The translations under genes were made by a program, and so were the position numbers. 64,000 nt of DNA from Arthrobacter sp. StoSoilB22 (GTDB lineage: Bacteria; Actinomycetota; Actinomycetes; Actinomycetales; Micrococcaceae), in NCBI RefSeq assembly GCF_019977315.1, contig NZ_AP024652.1:3906001-3970000 (forward strand), in the 5' to 3' direction. The first letter of the stretch is position 1, and each line of letters starts with the position of its first letter. The notes below the pieces were generated by a model. That model was not told the DNA's origin and made no database searches. It saw only the letters and a program-made list of their open reading frames with translations. Shown here in pieces: positions 10,289 through 19,110 of the stretch.

Positions 10289-10349
10289 AGAGCACCGCTC
10301 TTGACTTTCATGGATAGTGCGGTCATTCTGTTTTAGAGAGCACTGCTCT
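10289..10349. promoter_or_regulatory. Paired TetR operator candidates around a promoter
   Basis: Two 13-bp near-palindromes, AGAGCACCGCTCT (10289-10301) and AGAGCACTGCTCT (10337-10349), differ by one base. Between them lies a promoter candidate for the plus strand: TTGACT at 10301, a 17-bp gap, and CATTCT at 10324. Binding at both sites would cover the -35 box and the start region. They are assigned to the divergent TetR gene by position. Confidence 0.65.
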
Positions 10350-10382
10350 TGTTTTAGATTTCCGAACTATAGAAGGAACCTC

Positions 10383-11324
10383 ATGTACGTCGTCACAGGA
10401 GCAGGTCCCGTTGGTTTCACTGTCGCGGAGCAGTTGGCAGAGCAGGGTCACCAGGTGCGCGTCCTTACCCGCTCGGGCAGCGGCCCGGATCATCCACTGG
10501 TGGAGCGCCTGCGGGTGGATGCCGCCGACCCCGTGCGGCTCACTGAAGCGGTGGCAGGTGCCGCGGCAGTTTTCCATTGCATCCACGGCTCCGCCTACCG
10601 TGCAGCAGCGTGGGCCGCCGAACTTCCCCCAGCAGAGCAAGTGGTGATGGACGCAGCGGCATCCGCGGGCGCCGTCGTCGTCTTCCCCGAAAGTCTCTAT
10701 TCGTACAGCGAACCTGACCGCGTGATGACCGAAGCAAGTCCCCGGACAGCCGCCGGCGGGAAGCGCGGCATCCGGACAGCACTGCTCGCGGCACGGCAGG
10801 CGCATGCGGCCAACACTGTGAGCGTGGTTGCCGGTGATTTCTTCGGGCCTCGCGTGACGATGGCGCATGCCGGCGAGCGCATGGTGAAGCCCATCCTGGC
10901 GGGCAAGGCAGTGCAGTTCATCGGGTCCACCAAGCAGCCACATTCCTTCACTTACGTTCCGGACCTTGCCGCTGCCATGATTGCGGCAGCGCATAAACCC
11001 GAGCTGTGGAACACCGTACTGCACGCCCCCACGGGCCCGGCCGTAACGCAGCGGGACATGGCCGCAGCGCACGCATCAGCCGCCGCTGTTGCCGCGCCGA
11101 AAGTCAGCGCCGTACCCGGATGGGTGTTCCGGGCGGCCGGCATCTTCTCCACTGACATGCGCGAACTGGCGGAAATGCTGTACCAGTTTGAGCGCCCGTT
11201 CCTAATGGATTCCTCGCAGAGCCAGAAGCTCCTGAGCCTCGAGCCGACTCCCTTGGCGGAAGCTGCAGCGGCCACCGTTGCGTGGTGGCGTGGCGCTGCA
11301 CATCCGACCCAGGCATCGGCCTAG
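10383..11324 (+). CDS. NAD(P)-dependent epimerase/reductase-like protein
   Basis: A 313-residue atypical short-chain dehydrogenase. The N-terminal dinucleotide motif is VTGAGPVG (residues 4-11). A YSY-containing segment near residue 104 takes the place of the catalytic YxxxK. The HSFTYVPDLAAAMIAA region is typical of NmrA-like and extended-SDR proteins. The classical YxxxK is not clear, so catalysis is uncertain. The start is fixed by AGAAGGAACC just before the ATG at 10383. It is divergent from, and likely repressed by, the TetR protein. Confidence 0.82.
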   Translation: MYVVTGAGPVGFTVAEQLAEQGHQVRVLTRSGSGPDHPLVERLRVDAADPVRLTEAVAGAAAVFHCIHGSAYRAAAWAAELPPAEQVVMDAAASAGAVVVFPESLYSYSEPDRVMTEASPRTAAGGKRGIRTALLAARQAHAANTVSVVAGDFFGPRVTMAHAGERMVKPILAGKAVQFIGSTKQPHSFTYVPDLAAAMIAAAHKPELWNTVLHAPTGPAVTQRDMAAAHASAAAVAAPKVSAVPGWVFRAAGIFSTDMRELAEMLYQFERPFLMDSSQSQKLLSLEPTPLAEAAAATVAWWRGAAHPTQASA

Positions 11325-11379
11325 GCTCATCAGGATGGCCCCGGCCTAAAGGGGGGGAACAAGCAGGAAGGTGCTGAAC

Positions 11380-12231
11380 ATGCATGAAAGTGACTCTGGA
11401 TGGATCCGCTTTTGGAACCGCGGGACATGGTGGAAAGCCCTTTTGTTCATTGCTGCCTACTGGGGCGTCTATGAACTGATCGGGCTGGGTATCGGCACCC
11501 TGTCTGGGAGCTTCATCAACCTGAAGGACCCGTTGGCTGATCCACTCACCGCGTTCCTCATGCTTGCGCTGCCCATCCTGATCGCCGGAATATTGCTGTT
11601 CCTCTTTGCACGCTCGCTCGGTTGGGTCAAGGAGATTTTCGGCCCCCAGCCCCTCCGGGGGAAGGCTTGGATGTGGGTTGCGATTCCCCTCCTCGTCATC
11701 CCTATCTTCCTGCGGCTGGTAGCGACCAACTGGTCCGCGTACTCTGTTGGACTTGTTCTGGTCATGGCCTTCTTCGGCCTCTGCGTGGGATTTACCGAAG
11801 AACTCGCCACACGAGGAATCGTTGTTAACATGCTCCGCAACGGGGGCTACGGTGAACGGCTGGTCTTCGTTTTGTCTACCGCGTATTTCGCCTTGCTGCA
11901 CAGCGGAAACATCCTCACAATGGAGCCGCTGGTTGTGGCCGTGACCGTGGTCTACACCTTCGGATTTGGTGCCATGATGTACCTCTCCATGCGGGTCACA
12001 GGCAGCATCACCTGGGCAATCCTGCTGCACGCCGCCACGGATCCAACCACGTTCCTGGCCACAGGTGGCATCGATGCAGCCACCGAATCAGCCGGAGCGG
12101 CCGGCCTGATTTCAATCGCCGGGCTCTTCAACTGGGTCTACATTCTTTTGGCATTGCTGGCCATCTTCCTCGTCAAGGGACATGCCACGAGAAACAAGCT
12201 CGACTCCCCCGATTCCATCGACGCGGCCTGA
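11380..12231 (+). CDS. CPBP-family intramembrane glutamic endopeptidase
   Basis: A 283-residue membrane protein of the Abi/CPBP (Rce1-like) family with about eight membrane helices. The family motifs are visible: EExxxR as E140-E141-LAT-R145, then H174 (ALLHSGN) and H217 (ILLHAATD). Relatives cleave within membrane-embedded substrates or affect bacteriocin immunity, but the substrate here is unknown. AGGAAG lies 9 bases before ATG 11380, which favours it over the GTG at 11371. Confidence 0.85.
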   Translation: MHESDSGWIRFWNRGTWWKALLFIAAYWGVYELIGLGIGTLSGSFINLKDPLADPLTAFLMLALPILIAGILLFLFARSLGWVKEIFGPQPLRGKAWMWVAIPLLVIPIFLRLVATNWSAYSVGLVLVMAFFGLCVGFTEELATRGIVVNMLRNGGYGERLVFVLSTAYFALLHSGNILTMEPLVVAVTVVYTFGFGAMMYLSMRVTGSITWAILLHAATDPTTFLATGGIDAATESAGAAGLISIAGLFNWVYILLALLAIFLVKGHATRNKLDSPDSIDAA

Positions 12232-12250
12232 TCCCGGGAGCGGCGGCGGG

Positions 12251-13102
12251 CTAGAGCCCGTCGTCGTAATTCCAATGCTCCTGCCATCGCCAGTCGATGG
12301 GTTCGCTGAGACGCTGGTAGCGGATGTCAGTGGACAGGCGCATTGTGCCGTTGCTGTCAGTGTTGTCCAAGGCCGCGTGCACAATATGCACGGAGTGGAC
12401 CACCACGTCACCCACCTCGTAATCGGTCACGAGCCACCGGGCGTCGTGCTCATTCGCCAGGCCGGGGAGGTCTGCCGTGATTGAGGCTGCGGGCATCTTC
12501 AACGTTCCCTCCCGCTCCTCGGCCATCACCCAGTGGTGGCTGCCCTCCAAATAAGCCAGGCCACCACGCTCGCGCGGGCAATCACCCAACGGAATCCACA
12601 TGGACAACACGCGATCACTGCCTTCGCGGAGATAGACCAGATCGTAGTGAGCTTGGGTGGCCGTTCCTATGCCGCTGTCACCGGGCTTGGTGTGGCGAAT
12701 GATTTTTCGCCGGTGCAGATGCACGTCATTTTCGAGGAACCAGGCAAACCAGTCGGCAATCCCCTCCGCAGTGCACAGTGCTTGATACTCCGGCCCGGGA
12801 ACGATGTGCTGGAAGAGGCCACGGCGCAACACAGCACGGTCCACGTCACCAGGCGCCGCAATGCCCTCACGGGGATCCGTACCCTCCGCGTAGACGTTGG
12901 CTCCGCTCAGAGAGCCAAAGTAGAACTCCCTGAAATCCAGCAACTGTTCCGGGTTCAGCTGACCCTTCAAGTAGAGGTACCCGTCTCTGCGGAGCCTGGC
13001 CCACAGGGCTTCACGGTCCCGGCGCTCGGCAGGTGGCACCGGCTCAAGTTCGGCGAGACGGGAATCCGATTCGTCCAGGACGTAGCCATTCGAAGTCAAC
13101 AT
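12251..13102 (-). CDS. Phytanoyl-CoA dioxygenase (PhyH) family oxygenase
   Basis: A 283-residue Fe(II)/2-oxoglutarate-dependent oxygenase. The HxD iron site is H152-Y-D154 (in ATQAHYDLVYLR), the distal His is in the H236-H242 cluster (GDVVVHSVHIVH), and an Arg for 2-oxoglutarate follows in TMRLSTDIRY. The substrate is not known; bacterial members hydroxylate small metabolites. The start at 13102 has a GGGTGGGA ribosome-binding site; upstream in-frame starts would cross into the divergent regulator promoter. It is divergent from an AraC regulator, its likely activator. Confidence 0.85.
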   Translation of the reverse strand: MLTSNGYVLDESDSRLAELEPVPPAERRDREALWARLRRDGYLYLKGQLNPEQLLDFREFYFGSLSGANVYAEGTDPREGIAAPGDVDRAVLRRGLFQHIVPGPEYQALCTAEGIADWFAWFLENDVHLHRRKIIRHTKPGDSGIGTATQAHYDLVYLREGSDRVLSMWIPLGDCPRERGGLAYLEGSHHWVMAEEREGTLKMPAASITADLPGLANEHDARWLVTDYEVGDVVVHSVHIVHAALDNTDSNGTMRLSTDIRYQRLSEPIDWRWQEHWNYDDGL

Positions 13103-13223
13103 AGTTCCCACCCTGTCAGTGGCAAGCAGCCAGGTGAATGGACTCCGATTCCTGAAGACTTGGACTTTTGTGTGGCCTGCCTTGCCGTTTGTCTTGGGGC
13201 CTTGGCAAGGGCAGCATTGGCCC

Positions 13224-14090
13224 ATGGACAATTGGTCAACCTACCGGCATCCCGCGTCTCCCCTGAGGGATCTTGGCCTGGCATGCCTCGGTGCCGGTGA
13301 GCAAAGTGGGATGTTGCCCTCCTTTGCCGGACGAACCCTCAGCAGCCACGCCATAGTGCTGGTGAGCGAAGGATCCGGGCACTTCATGGTGGACGGCAGG
13401 CGCCTCAAGGTCCAGGCTCCTGCGATCATCAGGCTCTTCCCCGGGGTAAGCCATGGGTACGGACCTGGACCGAGGGGCTGGAAAGAGCATTGGTTGTTGT
13501 TCACCGGACCTACGGCGAGAGCATTGGAGGAGCTGGGATGCTTCGCACGGAGCCAGGCTCTTGTGCAGCTTGATGGTTCCTCGGAGGTTGGTTTGGAGGA
13601 GGCTCTTGGACTTTTTCCTGCTCTCAACGCGGCTCTCCTGACGGGTGGACCACAAGGAGATCTGGACGCCTCCGTGCTCTGCCAGCGGGTCCTGATCCAG
13701 ACGGGCAAGCCGCGCAATCCGGTGGTCATGGACCCCCGGGCAAAAGACAACAAGCTGATCTCCGCACTTCGCGAGGCCGCCCACCTGCCGCTCACTTTGT
13801 CCCAGTTGGCCGCCTCGCTCAAGGTCCCGGTTCCCGAACTCCGGCGTGCGGTGCAGACCGCTACCGGTGTTGGCCCCAAGGAGCTCCTCATCCAGCTCCG
13901 GATACAGCGCGCCCAGTCATTGCTGGCTGACACGGATCTTCCCGTTCAAAGGATCGCGTCACTCACGGGCTATGACGACGCCGCTTACTTCAGCCGGCTC
14001 TTCACCAAGAAGACCGGGTCCTCGCCAAGCCAGTTCCGCCGGGAGCACCAGCGTGCTGACCCGATGGAGCAGCACACGTGGGATGTCTGA
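13224..14090 (+). CDS. AraC-family regulator
   Basis: A 288-residue regulator. Residues 1-130 form an AraC-type cupin sensor (IVLVSEGSGHFMVDGRRL...LFPGVSHGYGP). About residues 175-280 hold two helix-turn-helix units (LTLSQLAASLKVPVPELRRAV and VQRIASLTGYDDAAYFSRLFTKKTGSSPSQFRRE). It is divergent from the PhyH oxygenase with about 120 bp between, suggesting that it controls that gene. Its stop codon lies inside the operator-like element at 14086, so the next transcription unit begins immediately. Confidence 0.87.
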   Translation: MDNWSTYRHPASPLRDLGLACLGAGEQSGMLPSFAGRTLSSHAIVLVSEGSGHFMVDGRRLKVQAPAIIRLFPGVSHGYGPGPRGWKEHWLLFTGPTARALEELGCFARSQALVQLDGSSEVGLEEALGLFPALNAALLTGGPQGDLDASVLCQRVLIQTGKPRNPVVMDPRAKDNKLISALREAAHLPLTLSQLAASLKVPVPELRRAVQTATGVGPKELLIQLRIQRAQSLLADTDLPVQRIASLTGYDDAAYFSRLFTKKTGSSPSQFRREHQRADPMEQHTWDV

Positions 14091-14136
14091 AAATGTTCGA
14101 ATTATGGATTTCCTGATGGGTGGCTGAAACGCTGGA
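14086..14136 (+). promoter_or_regulatory. Operator/promoter module in front of the first propeller gene
   Basis: TCTGAAAATGTTCGAA (14086-14101) resembles the palindrome at 21305, and GGCTGAAACGCTGGA follows at 14122-14136. Exactly the same two blocks with the same 36-bp offset recur before nagB (16312 and 16348). The shared layout suggests co-regulation of the two units by one repressor, most simply the DeoR-headed regulator at 17903. Confidence 0.6.
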
Positions 14137-14227
14137 CCCAGTGCACAGGACGTCTCCGGAACGTCCCCCACAGCACGAATACCGCTTTTGGAAACACCCC
14201 ACGGGACACTCAATGAGGAGATCTTCC

Positions 14228-16276
14228 ATGTCCACTTTCGCCATCAATCGTCGTCAGTTGCTGCAGACCGGGGGCATCGGCGGACTCGCCGTAGCACTGT
14301 CAGCAATGTCCTCCGGTGCCGCCCAGGCCGCACCGAAGAAACAAACCGCAGGCAGCCCGCAGATCACCGACCTTGGACCCGCCGTCGTTCAGTTTTCCCT
14401 GATGAGCTCGCTGCTGGTGGGCGACACCGTCTACATCGGGTCCCGCAACCTGAACCCGGTACGGGTGATTGGATACCACCTCCCCACAGGCACCATCACG
14501 TCACGGACAGACCTCGGCTCCGGGTACAGCATTCAGGCCCTGGCCGCTGACTCCACCGGACGCTACCTGTACGCAGGCGTGCTGCGTGACGGGGTTGACG
14601 GAAAGCCGAACCTCTACCGCTGGGACCTCAGCACACCGAACGTTCCTGCAGTGGGCGTCGGCGAAACGGGCGACCGTGATATCCGGGCCCTGGCCGTGGC
14701 CCCTGATGGAAAGGTCTACCTCGCCGGTGGCGGACAAACCACCGATGCTCCCTCCCTGTGGGAATACGATCCCTCCACGAACGCCATGACCAGCTGGGGA
14801 ATCCCGGACCTTGGAGCCACCATTGCCCAGGCTGTGGCTGCCACTGCCAGCCACGTGTATTTCGGTACTGGGAGCACTCTGGGCGGTGGCAATGGCTCCA
14901 GCCCGGCACGCCTCTTCGCGTTCGATCGCACCACCAAGACGTCCACGAATATCCTCCCGGCGGACGTTGCCACGGGTGTCTCAGTGACTTCATTGAGCGT
15001 GCTGAACGGGCAGCTCGGAGTCGGGGTCAAGGGGCCCGGGAAGTCCGTGCTGATCAACTTGGCCAACCATGCCCAGTACGCCGTCATCGCCAAGACTGGC
15101 GTCATGTTCAGGCAGTTGGGCAACGACGTGTTCTTCGTCAAGGAGCCGGGCGTGTGGTCCTACAACATGGTCACCAAGAAGATCACCCAGATCCTCACGG
15201 AAGATGTTGGCGCTATGTGGGGCCTGGATGTCTATGGCAACAAGGCACTCACGGTCTCCTCTTACGACGTCATCAAGATCGATCCCGTGGCGAAGACAGC
15301 CGTCAAACACGACCTCACCCAGGCCGGAGCGCCAGGCGGGCCTCAGCTGTGCATGGGCCTCGCTGCGGGCGCCGGGGACGTTTATGTGGGCGGCACCGGA
15401 ACCATTGCCCGTCACCAACTGGCCACGGACCAGGTGTCCTATCTCCGCGCAACCGGCGAAGCCAAGGACGCCGTGATCGTGGGCGGAATCCTCTACACGG
15501 GCCAGTACAACTCCCGGGGAATCTACGCCTACGATCCCGCCACCGGGCAGCTTCCCTACCAGGTGGCCGCGCTTCCCCCCGGACAGAACCGGCCCTTGGA
15601 TGTCTGTTGGGATGCAGTCAACGGCCTCGTCATAGCCGGAGCGCAGAACGATACCGGCGGTGGTGGCTGCTTCGCCGCCTACAAACCTTCCACCACGCAG
15701 GTCATCACCAAGGTCAACCCGATTGACGCCCTCCAGATGGTCCGCGCCGTGGCAACCAAGGACGGTGTGGCTTATCTGGGTGGCGACAACATCTACGCCA
15801 CCGGCCCCAGGAGCACCGTGGTGGCCTGGGACCCGGTGGCGAACCAGGAGCTGTGGCGTCTGGATCCCGGACAGACCCAGGGCATCGCCGCCCTGGCCAT
15901 CCACGGCAACTACCTTTTTGGAATGTCCCGGAAGGCGGCCGGCCTGTTCGTCGTGGATCTCACCACAAGGCAGGTGGTCCACACCGGAGACCTCAGCGCG
16001 GTGTGCACTGATTTCGGCGCCTTGGTGGCCACTGAGGAGAAGGTCTACGGAGTCTCCGACACCACAGTCTTCAGCATCGATCCCACCACGTTCGAGGTCA
16101 CAGTGGTGGTGGCCGCAATCAACGGCGGCTGGTACAGCGGCCCACACATCACGGCAGACGAAGACGGACTGCTCTACACCTTGCAGGGGCCCAATCTGGT
16201 CCGGATTGATGACTTATCCCCTGAAGGGAAGCTCAAGAAGGAAAAGAAAGAGAAGAAGGACAAGAAGCCCAAATAG
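14228..16276 (+). CDS. Exported beta-propeller-like protein A (unknown function)
   Basis: A 682-residue exported protein. Its signal peptide has a twin-arginine-like start (NRRQLLQTGG), a hydrophobic core and an AQA-A cleavage region near residue 35. The rest is built of repeated beta-rich units with motifs such as G-x-Y-LYAGV, VYIGSR, VYLAGGG and VYVGG, which suggests a beta-propeller. It ends in a Lys/Glu run (KLKKEKKEKKDKKPK). A close paralogue lies at 19111 on the other strand. AGGAGATC before ATG 14228 sets the start. The neighbours (nagB, sugar importer) suggest a role with an extracellular carbohydrate; this is inference. Confidence 0.75.
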   Translation: MSTFAINRRQLLQTGGIGGLAVALSAMSSGAAQAAPKKQTAGSPQITDLGPAVVQFSLMSSLLVGDTVYIGSRNLNPVRVIGYHLPTGTITSRTDLGSGYSIQALAADSTGRYLYAGVLRDGVDGKPNLYRWDLSTPNVPAVGVGETGDRDIRALAVAPDGKVYLAGGGQTTDAPSLWEYDPSTNAMTSWGIPDLGATIAQAVAATASHVYFGTGSTLGGGNGSSPARLFAFDRTTKTSTNILPADVATGVSVTSLSVLNGQLGVGVKGPGKSVLINLANHAQYAVIAKTGVMFRQLGNDVFFVKEPGVWSYNMVTKKITQILTEDVGAMWGLDVYGNKALTVSSYDVIKIDPVAKTAVKHDLTQAGAPGGPQLCMGLAAGAGDVYVGGTGTIARHQLATDQVSYLRATGEAKDAVIVGGILYTGQYNSRGIYAYDPATGQLPYQVAALPPGQNRPLDVCWDAVNGLVIAGAQNDTGGGGCFAAYKPSTTQVITKVNPIDALQMVRAVATKDGVAYLGGDNIYATGPRSTVVAWDPVANQELWRLDPGQTQGIAALAIHGNYLFGMSRKAAGLFVVDLTTRQVVHTGDLSAVCTDFGALVATEEKVYGVSDTTVFSIDPTTFEVTVVVAAINGGWYSGPHITADEDGLLYTLQGPNLVRIDDLSPEGKLKKEKKEKKDKKPK

Positions 16277-16311
16277 CCCTGGCAGAACCGATGCAGCAGG
16301 CAAGCGGAATG

Positions 16312-16362
16312 TCTGAATTTGTTCGGATGATGGAATTCCGGGTCCTCGGCTGAAACGCTGGA
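16312..16362 (+). promoter_or_regulatory. Operator/promoter module in front of nagB
   Basis: TCTGAATTTGTTCGGA (16312-16327) and GGCTGAAACGCTGGA (16348-16362) repeat the module found at 14086, with identical spacing. The 15-base second block is an exact match. It lies about 70 bp upstream of nagB and implies that nagB has its own regulated promoter, separate from the propeller gene. Confidence 0.6.
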
Positions 16363-16432
16363 TGGAACATCCCGAGGGACTGCACGTGCGCTGCCGTCCC
16401 GGCTGTAAGCACGCTCGAAGTTAAGGAAACCC

Positions 16433-17224
16433 ATGGCAGAAATCATCATTGTCCGCGACCAAGCCGAGGCTGGAAGAGTGGCGGCGTCGATCTTCGCAAA
16501 GCAGATCATCACGAACCCGGGCACCGTGCTTGGCCTCGCCACCGGATCCACCCCTCTGTCCACCTACGCCGCATTGGCGCGGGCAGTCCGCGATGACCGG
16601 ATCGATGTTTCCGGCGTGCGTGGCTTCGCCTTGGACGAGTACCTCGGCGTCCCACCGCAGCACCCCGAGAGCTACCGCTCCGTGATCACCCGCGAGGTGG
16701 TGGAGCCTTTGGGATTGAATCCGAATCACGTGTTCACGCCCAGAGGTACGGGCCCGGACGTCACCCTGGCCGGCACGGAGTACGAAGCGATGATCACGGA
16801 GGCCGGGGGCATCGACATCCAAATTCTCGGCATCGGTTCCAACGGCCATGTGGGTTTCAACGAGCCCGGCTCATCCTTGGCATCGGCGACCCGAATAAAG
16901 GCGCTGGCCGAACAAACACGCAAGGACAATGCCCGCTTTTTCGGGTCCCTTGAGGAGGTTCCCACCCACTGCATCACCCAAGGCCTGGGCACCATCCTCC
17001 GTGCCAGGCAGTTGGTGCTGCTGGCCTTCGGAGCTCACAAAGCCCAGGCCGTTGCGGCGGCTTTGGAAGGGCCCGTTTCCTCGGCGGTGCCCGGCTCTGT
17101 GGTTCAACAGCATCCGCAGGCCACGGTGATCATCGATGAGGACGCCGCCGCAAAGCTGGCTCATGCCGAGTACTACCGGCACGCGTGGCGCTCGGCGCAG
17201 GAGCTGCATGCAGCAGGTTCTTAG
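16433..17224 (+). CDS. nagB: Glucosamine-6-phosphate deaminase
   Basis: A 263-residue NagB that converts glucosamine-6-phosphate to fructose-6-phosphate and ammonia. Visible motifs are the phosphate-binding GLATGSTPLSTY (about residues 34-45), the FALDEYLG segment (D68, E69) and GIGSNGHVGFNEP with H139 and E144, matching the Gram-positive form of the active site. Length is normal for the family. There is no nagA deacetylase next to it. Its own promoter module and its place within the propeller/ABC locus suggest that the imported sugar yields amino sugar. Confidence 0.95.
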   Translation: MAEIIIVRDQAEAGRVAASIFAKQIITNPGTVLGLATGSTPLSTYAALARAVRDDRIDVSGVRGFALDEYLGVPPQHPESYRSVITREVVEPLGLNPNHVFTPRGTGPDVTLAGTEYEAMITEAGGIDIQILGIGSNGHVGFNEPGSSLASATRIKALAEQTRKDNARFFGSLEEVPTHCITQGLGTILRARQLVLLAFGAHKAQAVAAALEGPVSSAVPGSVVQQHPQATVIIDEDAAAKLAHAEYYRHAWRSAQELHAAGS

Positions 17225-17247
17225 CGGGCAATTGTTGGCGTTACCGC

Positions 17248-17850
17248 CTAAGTGGGCTCGGCCTGTGCCTCGTCAGGTTCTGCCCATTCGAGGGCAGCCA
17301 CCAGGTGGCCTTCGTTGGGCAGGGCTTGCTGTTCGGAGGCGGGGAGCTTGTCGTATGTATAGGCGGCAACTGCCATGGGTGAGATTGACCGCCCGAGGCT
17401 GCACCTGACGCTGCGGTCGTCGGCCAACGAACGAGAATCCCGGCCCGAGTTCCCTCAGAGTTTCGGCGATTCGGCTGGTAAGGGCCAGTTCCAGATCCCG
17501 TTCGGCGACTTCCCCCGACAGGCCGAGAAATTCGAAGCTATAGGGGTCCTTGGCTACCTGCTGGGCCAGGTCGGAATCTTGTCCAACAAGCCGTTGGACA
17601 AAGTTCGACGGCGCCGCGCCTGTCCTTTCCAACGTCCGGTTCATGATCATGTTCAGCAGGACGTTGCGAGACCAGCCGTGGTCAACTGCGGCAGCCGCGT
17701 ACCAATCCCGATGCTGTCGAGTGTCTGCCTTGTCCAAAAGTTCGGTGACGTGCCCCCACGGCAATTGTGCAACAACTTGTTGCACAATTGGGTCCGGCCA
17801 TGCGTCGGCAAAAGCCCGCATATAGAAAAGGTTCGACCGTGAAAGGCATC
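17248..17850 (-). pseudogene. Decayed DUF1016/YhcG-type nuclease gene
   Basis: The minus strand encodes pieces of a YhcG/DUF1016 protein: RSNLFYMRAFADAW, then HRDWYAAAAVDHGWSRNVLL, and YSFEFLGLSGEVAERDLE through LGPGFSFVGR. The normal next part (the PD-(D/E)XK nuclease core, DFYIDLLFFH) is absent. In another frame the family C-terminus continues as SPMAVAAYTYDKLP and ends at 17248-17250. The 5' end is also cut, with an in-frame stop just before RSNLF. It therefore has an N-terminal truncation, an internal deletion of about 100 codons and a frameshift. Confidence 0.8.
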
Positions 17851-17902
17851 AGTCATGCACGCAAACCTATTTGCGGCCACTGACATTTCTCAGAGCAAAC
17901 CC

Positions 17903-18982
17903 CTACTCCGCGTCCTCCCCCGGCACGGTGGACTCCCGAATAATCAGCTTCGGCGCCAGGCTCACGCGGCGGAGTGCAGGTGACACGGCGGAGCCGGTTT
18001 TGCCCGCGAGGCGCTCCATGCACATGGCGACGGCAGCATGGCCTACGTCCCGCTTCGGCGGGGCGATGGAGGTCAGGGGTACCGGGGCGAGGTCCGCCAC
18101 CTCGTCGTCATAGGCCACGATCGCCAGGTCCTCGGGGACGTCAAGCCCCGATTCCTCGGCGAGGTTGATCAGGGTGATGGCTTCCTCGTCCGGAAGCACC
18201 AGGGCCGCGCGCGTCTCAGTGCGGCGGCAGTCTTTGAGGAATTTCGCGAACTCCTTTTGGTTGTTGCCTGCCCCCACCACTGACCGGACGTATTCCATGA
18301 TGGGCGCATCAGTTTCGAGCCCTAGCTTGGCCACCATGCGTTCGTGGCTTTCACGGAGCCACGGCGCTGTGGGGCTGGTGGCGATGGCAAGTCCAATCCT
18401 GCGGTGGCCCAGGGATGCGAGGTGCTCGAGGGCAAGCTCGGCTCCATAACTGTGATCGGACATCACGGATTCAAACACCCGGCTTGAACGTTCCACGAGA
18501 ACTACGGGGATTCGCAGCCCGGACAGCAGCTCGAACGTTGGAGATCCGGGTTCAAGAGACCCGGCGGTGGCCAACAGTATCCCGTCCACGGAGTTGGCCA
18601 CCATGCGTTGGAGCTGCCGTTGCTCATCCTCGGCGGAGTAGTTGCTGACCCCCAGAATCAGCCGGGCGTTTAATTCCCTCGCGGCTGATTCCGCGCCGCG
18701 GATGATCTCAGGAAAGTAGTAGCCGGTGGTCGGGACAATAAGGCCGAGGGTCGCGAGCGGCTGACGGGATCTCCTGTGAACGGTGTCGCCCTGCCGTTCA
18801 GAGGGGACGGGAACCGCACCGCCGTGGACCCGGCGCAGCAGTCCTTGGGCAGCGAGCTGCGTCAGGTCCCGGCGGATGGTCATGGTGGACAGGCCGATCT
18901 TCTCCGCAAAGCCATTGACGGTGAGGGTTCCCCTCATTTCAAGCTCACGCAGAATCTTCTCGTGGCGTTCGCTGCTAAGCAT
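17903..18982 (-). CDS. DeoR-type helix-turn-helix fused to LacI-type sensor domain
   Basis: A 359-residue regulator. Residues 1-60 are a DeoR helix-turn-helix (SSERHEKILRELEMRGTLTV...STMTIRRDLTQLAAQGLLRRVHGGAVP). From about residue 75 the protein is a periplasmic-binding-like domain as in LacI regulators (LGLIVPTTGYYFPEIIRGAESAARE; GHRRIGLAI; PEDLAIVAYDD). It is not the sugar-phosphate isomerase-like domain of ordinary DeoR proteins. It probably senses a sugar and controls the surrounding propeller, nagB and ABC genes. GAGAGGG precedes ATG 18982. Confidence 0.88.
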   Translation of the reverse strand: MLSSERHEKILRELEMRGTLTVNGFAEKIGLSTMTIRRDLTQLAAQGLLRRVHGGAVPVPSERQGDTVHRRSRQPLATLGLIVPTTGYYFPEIIRGAESAARELNARLILGVSNYSAEDEQRQLQRMVANSVDGILLATAGSLEPGSPTFELLSGLRIPVVLVERSSRVFESVMSDHSYGAELALEHLASLGHRRIGLAIATSPTAPWLRESHERMVAKLGLETDAPIMEYVRSVVGAGNNQKEFAKFLKDCRRTETRAALVLPDEEAITLINLAEESGLDVPEDLAIVAYDDEVADLAPVPLTSIAPPKRDVGHAAVAMCMERLAGKTGSAVSPALRRVSLAPKLIIRESTVPGEDAE

Positions 18983-19039
18983 GCCCACCCTCTCCGGAGT
19001 CCTGATGTTCAAACAAGCATAGGTGACCGTATGCACGTG

Positions 19040-19102
19040 CGTTGAGGGGCCTGCTCTGCGCGGTAAATACTCGCCAGAGAGCGCAAAGCGGGCCCCTCAA
19101 CG
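19040..19102. terminator. Long hairpin between propeller B and the regulator
   Basis: Arms CGTTGAGGGGCC (19040-19051) and GGCCCCTCAACG (19091-19102) pair perfectly over 12 bp, with further inner pairing (TGCGC/GCGCA). The hairpin lies just past the stop of propeller B and upstream of the regulator start on the same strand. It would end or insulate the propeller B transcript. No T-run is seen, so factor-independent termination is not certain. Confidence 0.6.
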
Positions 19103-19110
19103 CCGGGCAC

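Noticed and set aside
14990..16147. 385-codon open frame opposite propeller A
   Set aside because: His/Asp/Gly-rich shadow composition; the plus strand encodes a protein with a signal peptide and a full-length paralogue.
16433..17224. NagB with Asn where E. coli has catalytic Asp141
   Set aside because: GSNGH-type motifs are normal in Gram-positive NagB, so this is not a lost active site.
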